NCBI RefSeq assembly: GCF_000485595.1
Contig: NW_014577584.1
Location: 118,339-148,082 of the forward strand
Origin: Priapulus caudatus
Taxonomy: Eukaryota > Priapulida > Priapulimorpha > Priapulimorphida > Priapulidae
DNA length: 29,744 nt
Reading direction: 5' to 3'
Made by a program: the position numbers and the translations under genes. Below are positions 1-11,236 of the stretch, one piece after another (within the stretch, counting starts at the first letter, position 1; each line of letters starts with the position of its first letter). Under the pieces are notes generated by a model, which saw nothing but the letters and a program-made list of their open reading frames with translations, was not told the DNA's origin and did no database searches.

Positions 1-43
1 TCTCTCTTTCCCGCTCTCTATCTCTATCTCTATCTCTCCCCCT

Positions 44-94
<51 letters not shown>

Positions 95-402
95 CTTCTC
101 TCCTTCTCTCTTTTCCTCTCTCAAGCGCTCTCCATCTTCCAATCTTACCCTTTCTCTCTCACACGCGCTGTGTCTCCCCCTCTCTCCCACTCTCCCTCTC
201 CTTCTCGCGTGTTTTGTAATTCTCCTGCGCCGCTATTCTCTCTCTCTCTTTCCTTTTTCTTGCGCTCTCTTTTTCCACTCTCACTCCTCTCGTTCGCCCT
301 ATCCTCCTCACTCTTCTCTCTCCCTCCCCTTCTCTCTCCCCTTCACTTTCTCGTTTCTGCACTTGCTGTCTTTCTGCACACATGCTGCTCGTACGCACAC
401 TA
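1..402. repeat. CT-rich polypyrimidine low-complexity tract
   Basis: Nearly all bases on the given strand are C or T. A pure CT dinucleotide run lies at about 49-91, and degenerate CTCTC blocks continue to about 360. Reading frames here encode only Ser/Leu/Phe-rich or, on the other strand, Arg/Glu-rich sequence and are not genes. Confidence 0.95.
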
Positions 403-1045
403 GCGTACGGAGCAGTTAATTTAAGTGGTGAGGCCGTGTACGGCCCACGGCGAGTAGTGTCGTGCTGATAAATGGCAGCATATATATTATATTTGTATAC
501 GAGGTCACGACCTGGCCAAAAGCGATCCGGGAACTGATCGAACGAGCGGGCACCGGTACCAGGCCGCCACTCTTTCATTCATGAACCGGATGCGGCAGTA
601 CAGTACGATCCACGGAGCATCTCCGTATAGGCCTACGCACTAGTCTGTGCACGTAGCGTTTTACGCAGCAGCAGTAGTAGTAGCAAATTTGAAGCGGTTG
701 CAGCAGGGGTGATCATTGGGGAAAAAGCTTCAATTCGGGATTCCTTACGTAGATTCCTCGCGACGCGAGTGGGCGGCGTGGGTATATCGTCGTTAAACTG
801 CGTATTGCCTGGGCGGCATCCTCGCTGCAGGGGAGAGTATATGGGCGGCAGTATTGCCTCCCAGCATCATCTGTTGCCGGGAGATGATAAGGGATGCCGC
901 GAGCTTCAGCTTCCGGCAGATCCCCGGCGACTGTCAGCCAACACAACGCAGACCCCGTCCCGCGCGAAAAACAGCGGCAGTATAAATTCCTAACGATAAG
1001 CGCCGGCGAGCTGTGCGTGGCGCATTGCTCGTCCTGCCCGCCCGC
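403..1045. other. Unique sequence, no recognisable gene
   Basis: Mixed-composition, CpG-containing sequence. Open frames of 94 codons (709-993, plus) and 77 codons (713-946, minus) overlap each other and show no family motif. A short dyad is visible at about 866-888 (ATCATCT then AGATGAT). The words TATTGCCT and GGGCGGCA occur twice in swapped order between 805 and 860, suggesting a small local duplication. Nothing else is supported. Confidence 0.6.
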
Positions 1046-1200
1046 GGGTGTGTGCGTGCGTGAGTGCGTGCGTGCGTGTGTGTTGTGCGTGTGCGTGCGT
1101 GCGTGCGTGCGCGTGTGTGTATATGTATGTGTGTGTGTGTGTGCGTGCGTGCGTGTGTGCGTGCGTGCGTGCGTGCGTCCGTCTGTGTGTGTATGTGTGA
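1046..1200. repeat. TG / CGTG compound microsatellite
   Basis: Alternating GTGTGTG and GCGTGCGTGCGT blocks run across about 150 bp, ending in TGTGTATGTGTGA. The mix of CGTG and TGTG is what CpG-to-TpG decay of a CGTG repeat would give. The Cys/Val/Arg-rich frames across it are artefacts. Confidence 0.93.
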
Positions 1201-2985
1201 GGCTAGGAGTCGTCGGGGAGGACAGGGCAGTCGGAGCCCAGCAGCGAGTCAGCAGCAGAGCTGCCTATACGCCGTACGTATAGCCGGCAGCAGCAGCCAC
1301 GCGTGCAGCAATGAAGCTAGTTTAGCGGCGTGTGTTTACTCTGTGAAACGCACTTCACGCGCGATCCTATAGCGCCGCGCCATCGACGTGCACACAGCGT
1401 TTCGTGTTCTCAAACATTTCCATAAAGGCAAACAAGCGTAGGCAATCTTTGCATCGGCGAGCTCAAGCCAGATACTCTTCGCGACGTGTGTGAATATAAG
1501 CGTACCGACACTTCGGCAACGAGTTAGGGAGCAAGATTGACGCGCCTGCTCGTATATTATACGTTGCCATGCGGGTCACTGTTCGATCTTAACAATATTT
1601 TTTTCGTTCAGGTATATCACTACTGTGTGTGGATATAGCTGGATGTAGCTGGCATAGGCATATATGACATGAGATTTTTCAATCTAGTTATATTACCGGC
1701 ATGATTCTGTCAATAGCGATAGACCTAGAATGCACATATTTGACATGTATATTCCGCTCATATTCGTTTTGTCGGGCAAGTGCACTCACGTGACGACTGA
1801 TGGGTTGAAATCTCGTGTGTGTGGAGTCGGTTATTTTCTGGTCCAAGTAATGATGCCATGCCAGCTGAATTGATTTGAAATAGAAGCCGACTTATTTATG
1901 AGCGTATTCCACAAAGAATGTGTGCATTCCAAAAAGGCGCAATCCAGCGATATCACTCTTTGACATAGAAGCTAGCTCATGTGCGGCGAATAAATATAAG
2001 AATAACAGCTGCGCAGTGCGAACGAAGATCGAGGTGGTTGTGGAAGAACGGATAGAATGGCATATTATCAGAAGAAATGCTAATTCGGGTTGTTAAAGGA
2101 GGATGAGGATAAATGGTGGAACTTTAAGAGGATGAAGGAGTGATAATATTGAAATCTTCAGAATGAAGAGGACAGGTGGGATGATAGAGATGGAAATGTA
2201 ACGTTGGGGGAGTAAGGTAAGCAGAGATGATGCATACTAGGGTTAAATATATTATATAGATGGCGATAGAGATGCCCGCGAGTGCAACGGAGGACTGTCA
2301 CGATGTTAGTAAGAAAGAACCGAGAGATTTTTTATAACAGAAAGTGAAAGATCGATTTATTTGGGAAGGTCGAGTTGCTAAAGGCGGAAGAGCAGGAAAA
2401 CCCTAATTTGTAACAGACGAAGTAAAAGAAGCAAGAAAACACAAGGAAATGGTGACGACGTTGCATCGCTAAGAAAGTCTAGGAAACTGGAGGCGGGGCG
2501 AGGCGTTGAGAGTTACGAACGAAGGCGGCCGCTCCGGATGGGACGATAGAATGTGATCCCACCCGTAAATTGCTCGTCACATCATCGTAAAACACCGTCG
2601 TCGTCTCGTAAAAAGACGGCCAACATTCCGTGATGACGTTAGAGCATTCCGCGCGCGCTAAGCCAGTAAAAACACACTATCGCAGCCGGATTAAACCCAA
2701 ATCATCACCAACTATTACAGTACGGCATAATATGGACCGCGGAACTACCGCCGACACCACGCCCAACACTCTCCCTACAAAGACGACCGCAAAGCCTCGG
2801 GGTGAGCGCCCGCGTACATGGCGACGTACGCGTGCATTGTAAGCAGCAGCAGGCAGTGATGTGTAATAAGGAAGCGTCGCTGGCAGCAACGGCTGATTTA
2901 TAGATATAAGGAATTTCATTTAGTATATTTCACTGGGAAAAATCAGCAGAACAACTGCGGCGCCATTTATCACGACGTGATATAT

Positions 2986-2986
<1 letters not shown>
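1201..2986. other. Unique sequence, no recognisable gene
   Basis: About 1.8 kb without long simple repeats. The part from about 2040 to 2500 is purine-rich on the plus strand (many GGA, GAT and AAG words) and contains a good splice-donor-like AAGGTAAGC at about 2215. No frame stays open across it, so a decayed mobile element or intron is as likely as an exon. A 70-codon plus-strand frame (2630-2842) has no recognisable motif. Confidence 0.55.
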
Positions 2987-3023
<37 letters not shown>

Positions 3024-3056
3024 AAGAGAGAAAGAGATAGTGTGTGTATGAGAAAA
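2987..3056. repeat. AG microsatellite
   Basis: AGAGAG runs with a few AAAG interruptions, followed by a G-rich stretch (AATGGGGGGGAGG) at about 3067-3081. Confidence 0.93.
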
Positions 3057-3284
3057 GTAAAGATAAAATGGGGGGGAGGAGGCAGCGTGGGGTGGTGGGC
3101 TGCTACGACGTAGAATTACACTATGTCGCAATTGCGCTGACAATCTGAGCCTTTGATCACGCCAGACGGCAATCGCATCACTGACATGTCTACGAGTACT
3201 AGTTCCCTTGTCTCCAGGCAAAGTGCGAGGAGGAGGGAGAATCTCGGATTCTCTTGCCGTGGTAAGACGCAAAGAACAAGAACG
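3057..3284. other. Short unique spacer between purine repeats
   Basis: Mixed sequence between two GA tracts. The minus-strand frames that cross it continue directly into repeat-encoded Ser/Leu peptide, so I do not call a gene. Confidence 0.5.
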
Positions 3285-3572
3285 CGCGCGCGAGAGAGAG
3301 AGAGAGAGTTAGGTGTAATATAGAGAGGCGGCGAGAGAGGGGCGAGAGCGAGACAGAGAGAACGAGAACAGAGAGGTCTGGCACACATACATGCGCGCGC
3401 GAACGTACGCACGCGCTCACAAACACACTTACGCGCACGCACACATGCACGAACGCACGTACACAGGAAGCGATAGTATGCGAGAGACAAAAGGTGAGAG
3501 AGCGAGTGAGCGAAGAGAGGGAGAGAGAAGGAGAGAGAGGGGAAGGGAAGCAGCGAGAGCGAGAACGAGAAT
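3285..3572. repeat. Compound CG/GA, ACGC/CA and GA low-complexity tract
   Basis: In order: CGCGCG with GAGAGAG (3285-3380), ACGCACGC/ACACAC blocks (3385-3470), then GA-rich sequence (3478-3572). All overlapping open frames are low-complexity artefacts. Confidence 0.88.
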
Positions 3573-4390
3573 GCGTGCACATTCTCACTTGGACAGACGT
3601 CGCTTTAACGAGACTCTTGTCTCCTGCTTCTCGCGTCAAATAAACGGCTGTTCCAAATAGTAATTCCTCCTGCAAAGGAATGCGAATTACGTTTCACTGA
3701 TATGCCGATTAAAGCCTTGCAGCGCCCGTCTGGCATTTTCGTTCTCGCGTGAACGCGCGCAACCCTTCAGTCGAACGCGCGCCGCTCAGATGTAGAAGCA
3801 GAACTGCCGGGATTAATAAAAGGTTAGGCAATACGCCGCGTCCGCGCATTATGTTTTGCTGCTTAATTGAGTAAAAGCATTTTTACGTGCGTTAACGATT
3901 GCTTATTCTCGTGGCTACGACACGTAAACCACAATAAAAGTGCCCGGATGTGGGAAAACACGAGAACACGCTATGCCCGAAGCCGGTCAGTGTTCCCATG
4001 CGCGTCGGACTTTATTGCGAAACCGAAAACGTTAATTCATTTTGAGTCCTTCCCCTTCCGCCGTCCGACCGACCGTCCGACGGGCACTCGATAATGAGTA
4101 ATGATTTTCGTCATAGTCATTTGACGTACGGCGAATAATTCATCAAGTGATGAAGGTAATTGCGCTGAAAGGTTAACTGAAACGTGTTTACAGTGGCATA
4201 TGCAAACGGCTGCACGTTCGTTCGGGCTAATAAGTCGAGCGTAAGTCCCGCGTCGCGCAGGGTGGAGTATGGTAGGACGCTGCTCAGACGCAGATATATC
4301 CGTGGACTTTTATAATGCCAGCGTCAGTTACGTGAGAGCGGTCATCGAAGGATAGCAACGGGAAAACTATCTGCGAACGCAAATAAACAA
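3573..4390. other. Unique CpG-containing sequence, no recognisable gene
   Basis: Mixed sequence with frequent CG dinucleotides, for example around 3720-3790 and 4050-4090. The longest plausible frame (3867-4094, plus, 75 codons) ends in a short CCGACCGACCG-type stretch and has no recognised domain. Confidence 0.5.
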
Positions 4391-4399
4391 TAACACACG

Positions 4400-4431
<32 letters not shown>

Positions 4432-4670
4432 CACACGTGCACACGCACACGCACACGCACACGCACCACCACACACAACACCACACACGACACACACACA
4501 CGTGCACGACGCACCAACACACACTACACACACAACGTGCACACGCACACGAGAACGAACACACACAGACACACACACGCACACAACACACACAACACAC
4601 ACACCACAGCACACCGTGCCACTACGCACGCACACGCACAGCACACACACCACACACACACACACGTGCC

Positions 4671-4711
<41 letters not shown>

Positions 4712-4945
4712 CACAGCGCACACAGACGGGAACAACGACACAGACAGAACAGGCACAGACAGACACAACACACACACACACACGCACGCACGCCACACAC
4801 GACACGCACGCCACACGCACACACACACACGCACACGCACACGCACCGACACACGAGCACGCACGCACGCACACACACGCCACACACACACACACACATA
4901 CACACACGCGCTGTCCGCACACACCACACACACACGCAAACAACA
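4391..4945. repeat. Long CA / ACGC compound microsatellite
   Basis: About 550 bp built almost entirely of CACACA, GCACAC and CACGCACGC blocks with occasional interruptions such as the GACGGGAACAACGACACAGA stretch near 4726. Both strands show several overlapping frames of 100-190 codons (His-Thr-rich on plus, Cys-Val-rich on minus). Having many overlapping frames of the same kind is the signature of a dinucleotide repeat, not of coding. Confidence 0.96.
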
Positions 4946-5223
4946 GAGCAAACGCCCAGACACCAGATGGTTTTGCGGCCTCTATTTATTACCACATGGT
5001 AAAAATCTATCGTAATAAAAGCAATGGTAGCTGCCGCAAACTCTTATAGGTTTGCGCCTATATATATATATATTAGAACTTAATTCAATATTCTCATTAT
5101 GAAGCCAATTACTTGACACGATCCCGAAGGTGTACATGTAGAATCGTAACTATAATGCATTATACATAAACACGGAGATATGCATTGTGGTGCACACACG
5201 TACACGTACCCGCGCGTCGACAC

Positions 5224-5224
<1 letters not shown>
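4946..5224. other. Short unique spacer
   Basis: Mixed sequence with a small TA run at about 5060-5073. No gene is visible. Confidence 0.5.
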
Positions 5225-5286
<62 letters not shown>

Positions 5287-5489
5287 TATATATAACTGCG
5301 TATATAAATATCTAGATATATAGAATGAGAGAATGAGAGACACGCATAAACACGCACACACACACACGCGCAGCGCGCGCACGCCCACGCACACGCACAC
5401 ACGCAGCATGCGCGCACACAACACACACACGCACACACGACAACACACACGCACACACACTCACGCACACACACACCCACACACACACG

Positions 5490-5549
<60 letters not shown>

Positions 5550-5665
5550 GAGTCAGAGAGAGAGAGAGAAAATGAGGGAGAGGGAGAGGAGAGACGAGAG
5601 AGAGGGAGACGGAGGGGAGGCAGAGAGAGAGAGAGAGAGAGAAGAGGAGAGACGGAGAGAGAGAA
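5225..5665. repeat. TA, CA/ACGC and GA microsatellite series
   Basis: A pure (TA)n run at 5225-5282, a CA/ACGC compound at about 5340-5546 with a long pure CA end, then a GA/GGA tract to about 5665. The order TA, CA, GA recurs as TA, GT, GA at 7540-7850. Confidence 0.95.
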
Positions 5666-6115
5666 ATGCACGATGGTTGTAGAATATCGCTGCGGACCAT
5701 TAGCAACACGTGGCTACACTGGTAGTTTTTTTACGAAGTACGTGAAACCTGTTTCAAAATTTCTCAAATCCCATGGCACATCACCGATTGCCGACGTGTG
5801 ACTGTAATGCCATGAGTATTGTACAATGCCGAGTACAAGTGAATCCCGTTACCCTGTGGAACTGAATGTGGAGAAAAAATGAATCAAATTGCTCGGATTA
5901 TAGCGCACGAAGCACAATCGAAACCTTGATTAATTTATTAGTTAATAATTCATTAATGAAGATTTGCACGTGTAGGCCCACTCTCGCATTATCTGTAAAG
6001 AGATCAATAGCAATAAAGCTGCAAAGGACGAAACATCGCACCTGCCTCACTCGCGGCTGTCGAGCAGGTAGCAAAGCAAGTTTGAAATGTGCAGACATTT
6101 TCTTGTGCTGTTGGG
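5666..6115. other. Unique sequence, no recognisable gene
   Basis: A plus-strand frame begins at 5866 and runs into the next tetranucleotide repeat. Its non-repeat part (about 80 codons) is Cys/Arg/Ser-containing with no family motif. The minus strand carries a similar overlapping frame. Confidence 0.5.
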
Positions 6116-6305
6116 GACGGACGGATGGATGGACGGACGGACGGACGGACGGATGGACGGACGGACGGACGGACAGACAGCCAGACATACGAACAGATGG
6201 ACGGGAAGACAAACGGTAAGGTAGACGGATGGACGGGCGTGCGGCAGGGAGGGCGGCTGTACGGACAAATAGACAGACGGACAGACAGACAGAAAGAAAG
6301 AGAGC
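6116..6305 (+). repeat. GACG/GATG/GACA tetranucleotide repeat
   Basis: GACGGACG with GATG interruptions at 6116-6180, then degenerate GACAGACA, GACGG and GATGG words to about 6300. GATG and GACA are the two products expected when the CpG of GACG loses its C or G by deamination. The same repeat in the same orientation recurs at 10750-10806 and 16693-16799. Confidence 0.93.
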
Positions 6306-6519
6306 GAGAGAGACTGAAGCTAGAGATTTAGTAAGAGGCTTACATGATTGCTCGTGCTAGCCTGAGAAGCTTGCTTCCAAAAGTGTCCTTTGCCGACTCT
6401 GTCAGATGAGGGCTACGCCGATTTGCACATACAACAGGCAGGCTGCTAACGCACTGCTCTCTTACAGTTCAAGTGTAAGCTTAACAAGATCAGAAAAAAA
6501 AGCAAGCGAGAGAGTTTGT
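6306..6519. other. Short unique spacer
   Basis: Mixed sequence with no gene signal. Confidence 0.5.
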
Positions 6520-6543
6520 TTGTAAGAGAGAGAGGGAGAGAGA

Positions 6544-6578
<35 letters not shown>

Positions 6579-6710
6579 GAGAGAGAGAAGCTGAGGGAGA
6601 AGAGAAGATACCAGCCGGGAAAGACGAGAAGAGAGAGATGAGCAGGAAGAGACGAGAGAGAGAGCAGAGAGAGAGAGGGAGAGAGAGAGAATGAGAGAGG
6701 GGGAGCGCAC
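6520..6710. repeat. GA-rich purine tract
   Basis: GAGAGAG blocks with GGGAGAG interruptions. Pure GA lies at about 6550-6577. The minus-strand Ser/Leu frames are artefacts. Confidence 0.93.
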
Positions 6711-7538
6711 TCGAGAAACATATAGTCAAGTGGCTTAGGCCCAGATTTGAGAAGGATGGAAACATGCCGGATAAAAACACCAAACTTTTTCCATATACTA
6801 TTCCAAGTGCCTAAGTTTCAATTTTGATAGCGAGCCCACTTCAGCAAGATAAAGGGAGGCGCCGCATCTCTGCGATTCCAAGATGGCTGCCATGTAAAAA
6901 TATAAATGGTCAATGATCTCAGCTTTTAGGATCATTTAGGAGGGCAAACTTGGTGTTTAAAGCATCACATTTCTGGGGTGAGGAGACTGCAATTAAACTA
7001 CTTAGAACATCGGCGGAGATGAATATTTGCAGCAGAGAGATGAATAAAATAGAGGAGAGACTATATTGCCAAGCCTCGCCATGGCATGCATTGTCGAGTG
7101 GTACGTGGGTGAGTGTGCGTACTGTAATGCGTGTGCGTCGCGCAATGTAGCATGTAGCGCGTTCGCGGTGCTGTGTTATGTGCGGCGCGCTGGCGCGTGT
7201 GTGGTGCGTGTGCGTGTGTGCGTGGCGTGCGCGTGCGCTGCAGCTCACGTGTGCTGCGCGTCGGTGACCGCGCATGTGAGTTCGCCGGGCGCGTGTGCGG
7301 CGTCGGTTACGCAATGCACGATTAAGCACGGTCGGCTAGCGACAGCCAGCGCGCTGCAGCAGTCAGAGCGCTATTAACAGACCGCGTCGTCGCATCCATA
7401 AGATAATTACACATCGAAATTATTTCAACATTTAGAGCGAGACGGGTGCTACTTCACTGTTCCGAAATTGATTATTTCGATTGCCATTTTTTCGTATTAT
7501 TAGCCGGAATTATTAAAATCACATGAATGCTAAGTATT
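6711..7538. other. Unique sequence with a YY1-like motif and a GTGCGTG-rich patch
   Basis: Position 6880-6891 reads AAGATGGCTGCC, close to the YY1/Pho recognition core common near animal transcription starts. From about 7100 to 7290 the sequence is rich in GCGTG, TGTGC and GCGCG words, giving Ala/Cys/Val-rich frames. The overlapping 103-codon plus frame and 136-codon minus frame are therefore not convincing. Confidence 0.45.
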
Positions 7539-7780
7539 ATATATAATATATATATATATATATATAATTAGTATATATATAGTATATACTATGATATTCA
7601 GGTACTATAGTGTGTGTGGGCGTCCTGTGTCGTGGTGTGTGTGTGTGTGTGTGTGTGTGTCCCCGAGAGTGACAGAAAAAGAGAAAAGAGAAAGGAGGAG
7701 AGGGGAAAGGGAGATAGAGAGAGAGAGGAAGAGAGAGAGAAAAAAAGAAAGAAATGGGGAGACGGGAAAGAGAGATAGAT

Positions 7781-7850
<70 letters not shown>
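7539..7850. repeat. TA, GT and GA microsatellite series
   Basis: TATATA at about 7540-7590, a pure GT run at about 7636-7659, and GA-rich purine sequence at 7670-7845, including a pure GA run from about 7793 and GATA units around 7772. Confidence 0.95.
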
Positions 7851-8362
7851 CGCGCCATTTCGTGTATGCGCGTCTAATCGCGTATCTTTTTCGCTCTCTC
7901 CTGCTCCCTCGCTCTTTTCCTCTCTCATTTGCCGATCCTCTCTCACTCTCTCGCTTGCTGTGCGCCTAGCTGTTTTTGCCGCATACTCTGTTTCTCTTCC
8001 GCGCACGCGGTATCTTCCGGCGCTACCTTGCCCATTACTAGTAATTAGTAGAATTATGGGTTGCCTGGAGCTTGATCATTAATATCTTTCAGATGATAAC
8101 GAAAAGAACGAGCGTACGGGAGAAATTGCCTAGTTGCTTCTCATAAATAATATCACATGAGCCGGCTCGTTGTGCATGCAGCCACAGGTCCTGTTGTTGT
8201 TTAATTATATAATACACGAGGGGTCGTGCACTGCTATTAAGCCTCGCGCCTGTCTCCGCCTGTCTAGCGTCGGGGGTCGGGTCCGTCTATTATACACAAT
8301 GGGGGTCTTTTCCGTGTGTTAATCACTGTGACAGTGGTGTGGAGGAAAAGCATCATAGTCTA
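7851..8362. other. Unique sequence, no recognisable gene
   Basis: Starts with CGCGCGCG and a CT-rich patch (7890-7960), then ordinary mixed sequence. No open frame of interest. Confidence 0.5.
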
Positions 8363-8672
8363 TGCCTCACAGGCACTTGGGCCGTTTCAATGATGAAATG
8401 ATAGTAAATAGACACGGATTGCATTTACTATCAATGTCTTAATGATTATAGCTACTGTATTTCGCCAATTGTTACCAATACGTTTCGATGCCCTCTGCAG
8501 CACACAATCTCACTGCACGCACACCACTGTGCACAACGCTCGCAGAGAGGGTGTGCAGTGTTGTACGTACGGAGAGCCTGACTATATGCTGCAGAGAAGC
8601 ATTTGAACGACATTTACATGGAATTATTAGTCGATTGAGAATATATAAACATCGAAACTTTTGGTTAAAGCG
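8363..8672. mobile_element. Diverged MITE, same family as 25251-25518
   Basis: The left end (AGGCACTTGG at 8365, then GTTTCAATGATGA and AGTAAATAGACACG) matches the ends of the cleaner element at 25251-25518 over about 70 bp. The internal word GCAGAGAAGCATTTGAAC (about 8591) is the reverse complement of a word at about 25370-25390 of that element. The right end (AAACATCGAAACTTTTGG near 8649) resembles the right terminal repeat of the other copy but breaks off at about 8672. It has no coding capacity and would depend on a transposase elsewhere. Boundaries are approximate and no clear target duplication was found. Confidence 0.6.
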
Positions 8673-8678
8673 GCGGGA

Positions 8679-8771
8679 TTAAGATTTGGACTCCTTCTTG
8701 GTTAACTGCTCGATGAGACGCCCCCACTCGCGTAGGCGTACCGACACGCTGTCGGGGGCCGCCGTTAAGCG
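8679..8771 (-). CDS. Possible isolated 3' terminal coding exon, unknown protein
   Basis: Read on the minus strand, the frame from 8771 down to a TAA stop at 8679-8681 gives 30 residues, ending EWGRLIEQLTKKESKS. The peptide has a natural-looking mix of charged and hydrophobic residues and no repeats, unlike almost every other frame in the window. An AG splice-acceptor dinucleotide (CCACAG) immediately precedes 8771, although its polypyrimidine tract is weak. The same frame stays open for about 20 more codons upstream, so the exon could begin earlier. No domain is recognised. The sequence after the stop runs almost at once into the MITE copy at 8363-8672, so any 3' UTR would include that element. 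No poly(A) signal is obvious. This may simply be chance; partner exons would have to lie at higher coordinates. Confidence 0.18.
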   Translation of the reverse strand, partial: RLTAAPDSVSVRLREWGRLIEQLTKKESKS

Positions 8772-9440
8772 CTGTGGAATGTTTACTGTTCTGATTGTCG
8801 CCGTAATGGCTGCGGCCGAGATTCTGTTTACGGTCGTTCAGCGACGCGTCTGGAATTACGAACGCTAACACCTATACGCGCGGCCAGACGCCGTGAACCC
8901 CCCCCCCCCCACTATCACTCACCGTCCGTCTCATTAGCATCATAGCCAGCGCGCAGACAATAAATCGATATCGGAAATATTTACGGGGCGGGAACCCGTC
9001 CGCTAGACGCGATAATTGTGCGTTTAAATCCCGCGCGTGCGCACACTCGGTGATCAGCGCCGATGACGACAAACATTAGCGAGCGCGTTTCATCGAATCT
9101 CGCTTCTCGGCTAGTTTTAGGCCGACCCTCATAAATTATAACATATTACTGCTTAGCGCGGCTAATGTGAGCCGTAATCACCGTACGGCGATATATATGC
9201 GAAGCTGCTGTGCGAATGAGATTTAATTATAATCGATTTATTTCGCGGCCGCCGGGCACACCGCAGTAAGCCGTTGATTCGCAAGCGTATATAGCTGGAT
9301 CACTCGGTGCCGCGTCTCGCACGCAATAAACTCATTGAATAATTATTTCCTTCCAATCCGTGAAATACAATAATATTTTTGCTGGAATTTAGCGACGGCC
9401 GTAGTTGCCATGACTCTCCCAATAATCCAGTCCCCGCCAT
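8772..9440. other. Unique CpG-rich sequence with a C homopolymer
   Basis: Contains a run of 13 C at 8898-8910 and scattered CpG. A minus-strand frame (8872-9072) contains a good donor-like GTGAGT at about 8914-8919 but has no recognised motif. From 9110 to 9440 the sequence is mixed and carries nothing I can identify. Confidence 0.45.
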
Positions 9441-9614
9441 TTACTTCCAATGAACTGTGCGCACCCCTCCCCTAGCTTTACTCCTCTCTCTACTTACTAC
9501 TTCTCGCGTACGCGAGCGAGCGAGCTCTTTCTCAATCGCACTGTCCCTCGCCTCATCCTACTCTCGGTATTTCGTTCTACCCATTCTCTTGTTCCCATTC
9601 GCTCTCTCTTTCTC

Positions 9615-9703
<89 letters not shown>

Positions 9704-9950
9704 TTCGCTCGCTCACTCTATCACTCTATCACTCGCGCGCACTCTACCTCTCTCGCACGTCCCCTATCGCCCTAACATCAACTGTCTCTCTTTTATGTTA
9801 ATGAACGTTCGCTTTCTCTCTCGCTCTTTCGTTCTTGGTCTCATCATTCTCCTCGCTCTATTTAGATCTAATTAATCTATTTAATTCTAGATTTTTCGTC
9901 ATCTCATCAGAATCTCATCATTCTTCCTTCATTCTATATCTCGCTTTTTT
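9441..9950. repeat. Pyrimidine-rich tract with long pure CT run
   Basis: CT is pure from about 9618 to 9689 and flanked by CT-rich, TTTC-containing sequence that ends in TCGCTTTTTTTCAG at 9941-9954. The Ser/Leu frames are artefacts. The last part resembles the polypyrimidine tract of a splice acceptor (see next entry). Confidence 0.92.
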
Positions 9951-9954
9951 TCAG

Positions 9955-10080
9955 GCGAAATGGCTTCATATCAACAATAGACGTTGTGGGGTAATAACTT
10001 GGTCAGTCACCATAACGGACCTCTCTGGCCGGCGCTGTCGCGACGTACGAGACGAATACCGGCCGTGTTTCGGCGACTAA
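9955..10080 (+). CDS. Possible isolated terminal exon, unknown protein
   Basis: A strong acceptor-like sequence (polypyrimidine, then TTTTTTTCAG) ends at 9954. The frame that follows is open for 41 codons, beginning AKWLHINNRRCGVITW and ending RDEYRPCFGD, with the stop at 10078-10080. The composition (Trp, Cys, Tyr, charged residues) is protein-like and not repeat-derived, but I recognise no domain. The polypyrimidine tract is the tail of a 500-bp CT-rich region, which weakens the splice-site argument because such regions produce good acceptors by chance. The longer frame from 9835 reads through the CT-rich part and is less likely. Low confidence. Confidence 0.13.
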   Translation, partial: AKWLHINNRRCGVITWSVTITDLSGRRCRDVRDEYRPCFGD

Positions 10081-10682
10081 TCACAATAATGGTTGATGTC
10101 AGAATGCATTAGAAGCGACTGAAGCGATTGCGAGACGATTTAAATATTCAATAGAGGCTTTTTGTCTTGTTTACTAATACTTCGGCGACGGTTTTACCAA
10201 TAACCTGCTTCACTCTCGCTATAACGTTTTCGTTAGTTTGACGACGGTACGTCACTACGTCGCCGCTAAAGGTCTGACTTGACTAAAAGCATCACCAAAT
10301 GTCTCCCCCACGATGCTGCACGTCTAGCTGCCTTTGTGTGTGCACTGCGCTCGTGTGTATTGAAAATCATTATGACAAAATTGTAACGAGTGTTGTGACT
10401 CGCTTTGGTAACAAAACATTGCCTGCCGTTAATGCTCCGGATAAATAGATGTATTTAATTTTTCCATAGCGACACGCCGCGTGGGCACGCATCACGAAAT
10501 ACGTATATATACGTATAGAGGTGCTATGTTAATTACCGAGTGCGGTCATCAGCGGAAGCATCGCATATTGCATGTCGTGTTTTATCTACGACTAGACGGT
10601 TATTAGCGCACTAGACTAATAGACTAATAGACAAACCGATGAATTAATGCGTTGCTAGACGGCTGGCTTACTAGTTAGGTAG
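10081..10682. other. Unique sequence, no recognisable gene
   Basis: Mixed sequence. Short direct repeats of GACTAATA occur at about 10613-10635 (ACTAGACTAATAGACTAATAG). No gene signal. Confidence 0.5.
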
Positions 10683-10930
10683 ATGGATAAATGGTTAGAC
10701 AGATGGATGCATGCGTGCATGGATGGATGGATGGATGTATGGATACATGGACGGACGGACGGACGGACGGACGGACGGACGGACGGACGGACGGACGGAC
10801 GGACGGAAAGACAGAGAGAGAGAGTATGGGAAAGAGCGCAATAGCGCGCGAGAGAAATTGCGCGTGAGAAAGAGAGCGCGCGCGCGAGAGAGAGCGCGCA
10901 ATAGCGAGAGAGAGAGAGAGAGAGAGGGGG
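10683..10930 (+). repeat. GATG and GACG tetranucleotide repeat followed by GA tract
   Basis: GATG-type units at 10683-10749, pure GACG units at about 10750-10806, then GAGAGAG mixed with GCGCGCG to about 10930. The Arg-Pro-Ser-Val minus-strand frames come from the GACG unit. Confidence 0.94.
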
Positions 10931-11039
10931 GGGTGAGAACACAGGAGAGCAAGCGAGCAGACGAACGACGAGCGAGAGATAGATACATGGATAAACCTGC
11001 TAACACGATAATCTGTTAATCAGTCCTGAGTTTATTGCG

Positions 11040-11080
11040 GTTGCAGCGCACGCACGGACGAACGAATACGCATGCACCCA

Positions 11081-11139
<59 letters not shown>

Positions 11140-11155
11140 TCGCACGCATGCATGC
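11040..11155. repeat. CGCA tetranucleotide repeat
   Basis: CGCACGCACGCA is near-perfect at about 11077-11142, preceded by degenerate ACGAACGCACG words and followed by GCATGCATGCGCC. It encodes Ala-Cys-Val-Arg artefact peptide on the minus strand. Confidence 0.94.
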
Positions 11156-11236
11156 GCCATGGTGGTGTCGTCGCGAAGCGTCGAGCTAAGCAAACTAGAA
11201 TAGTCCTATTTTTGTCTCTCTCTCTCTTCTTTCTAT

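Noticed and set aside
2040-2500. Decayed retrotransposon coding region
   Set aside because: Purine-rich and codon-like in places, but no frame or motif such as a reverse transcriptase core can be followed.
4342-5049. Many 80-190 codon frames rich in His-Thr or Cys-Val
   Set aside because: They arise on both strands and in several phases from the CA/ACGC repeat; no non-repeat domain is present.
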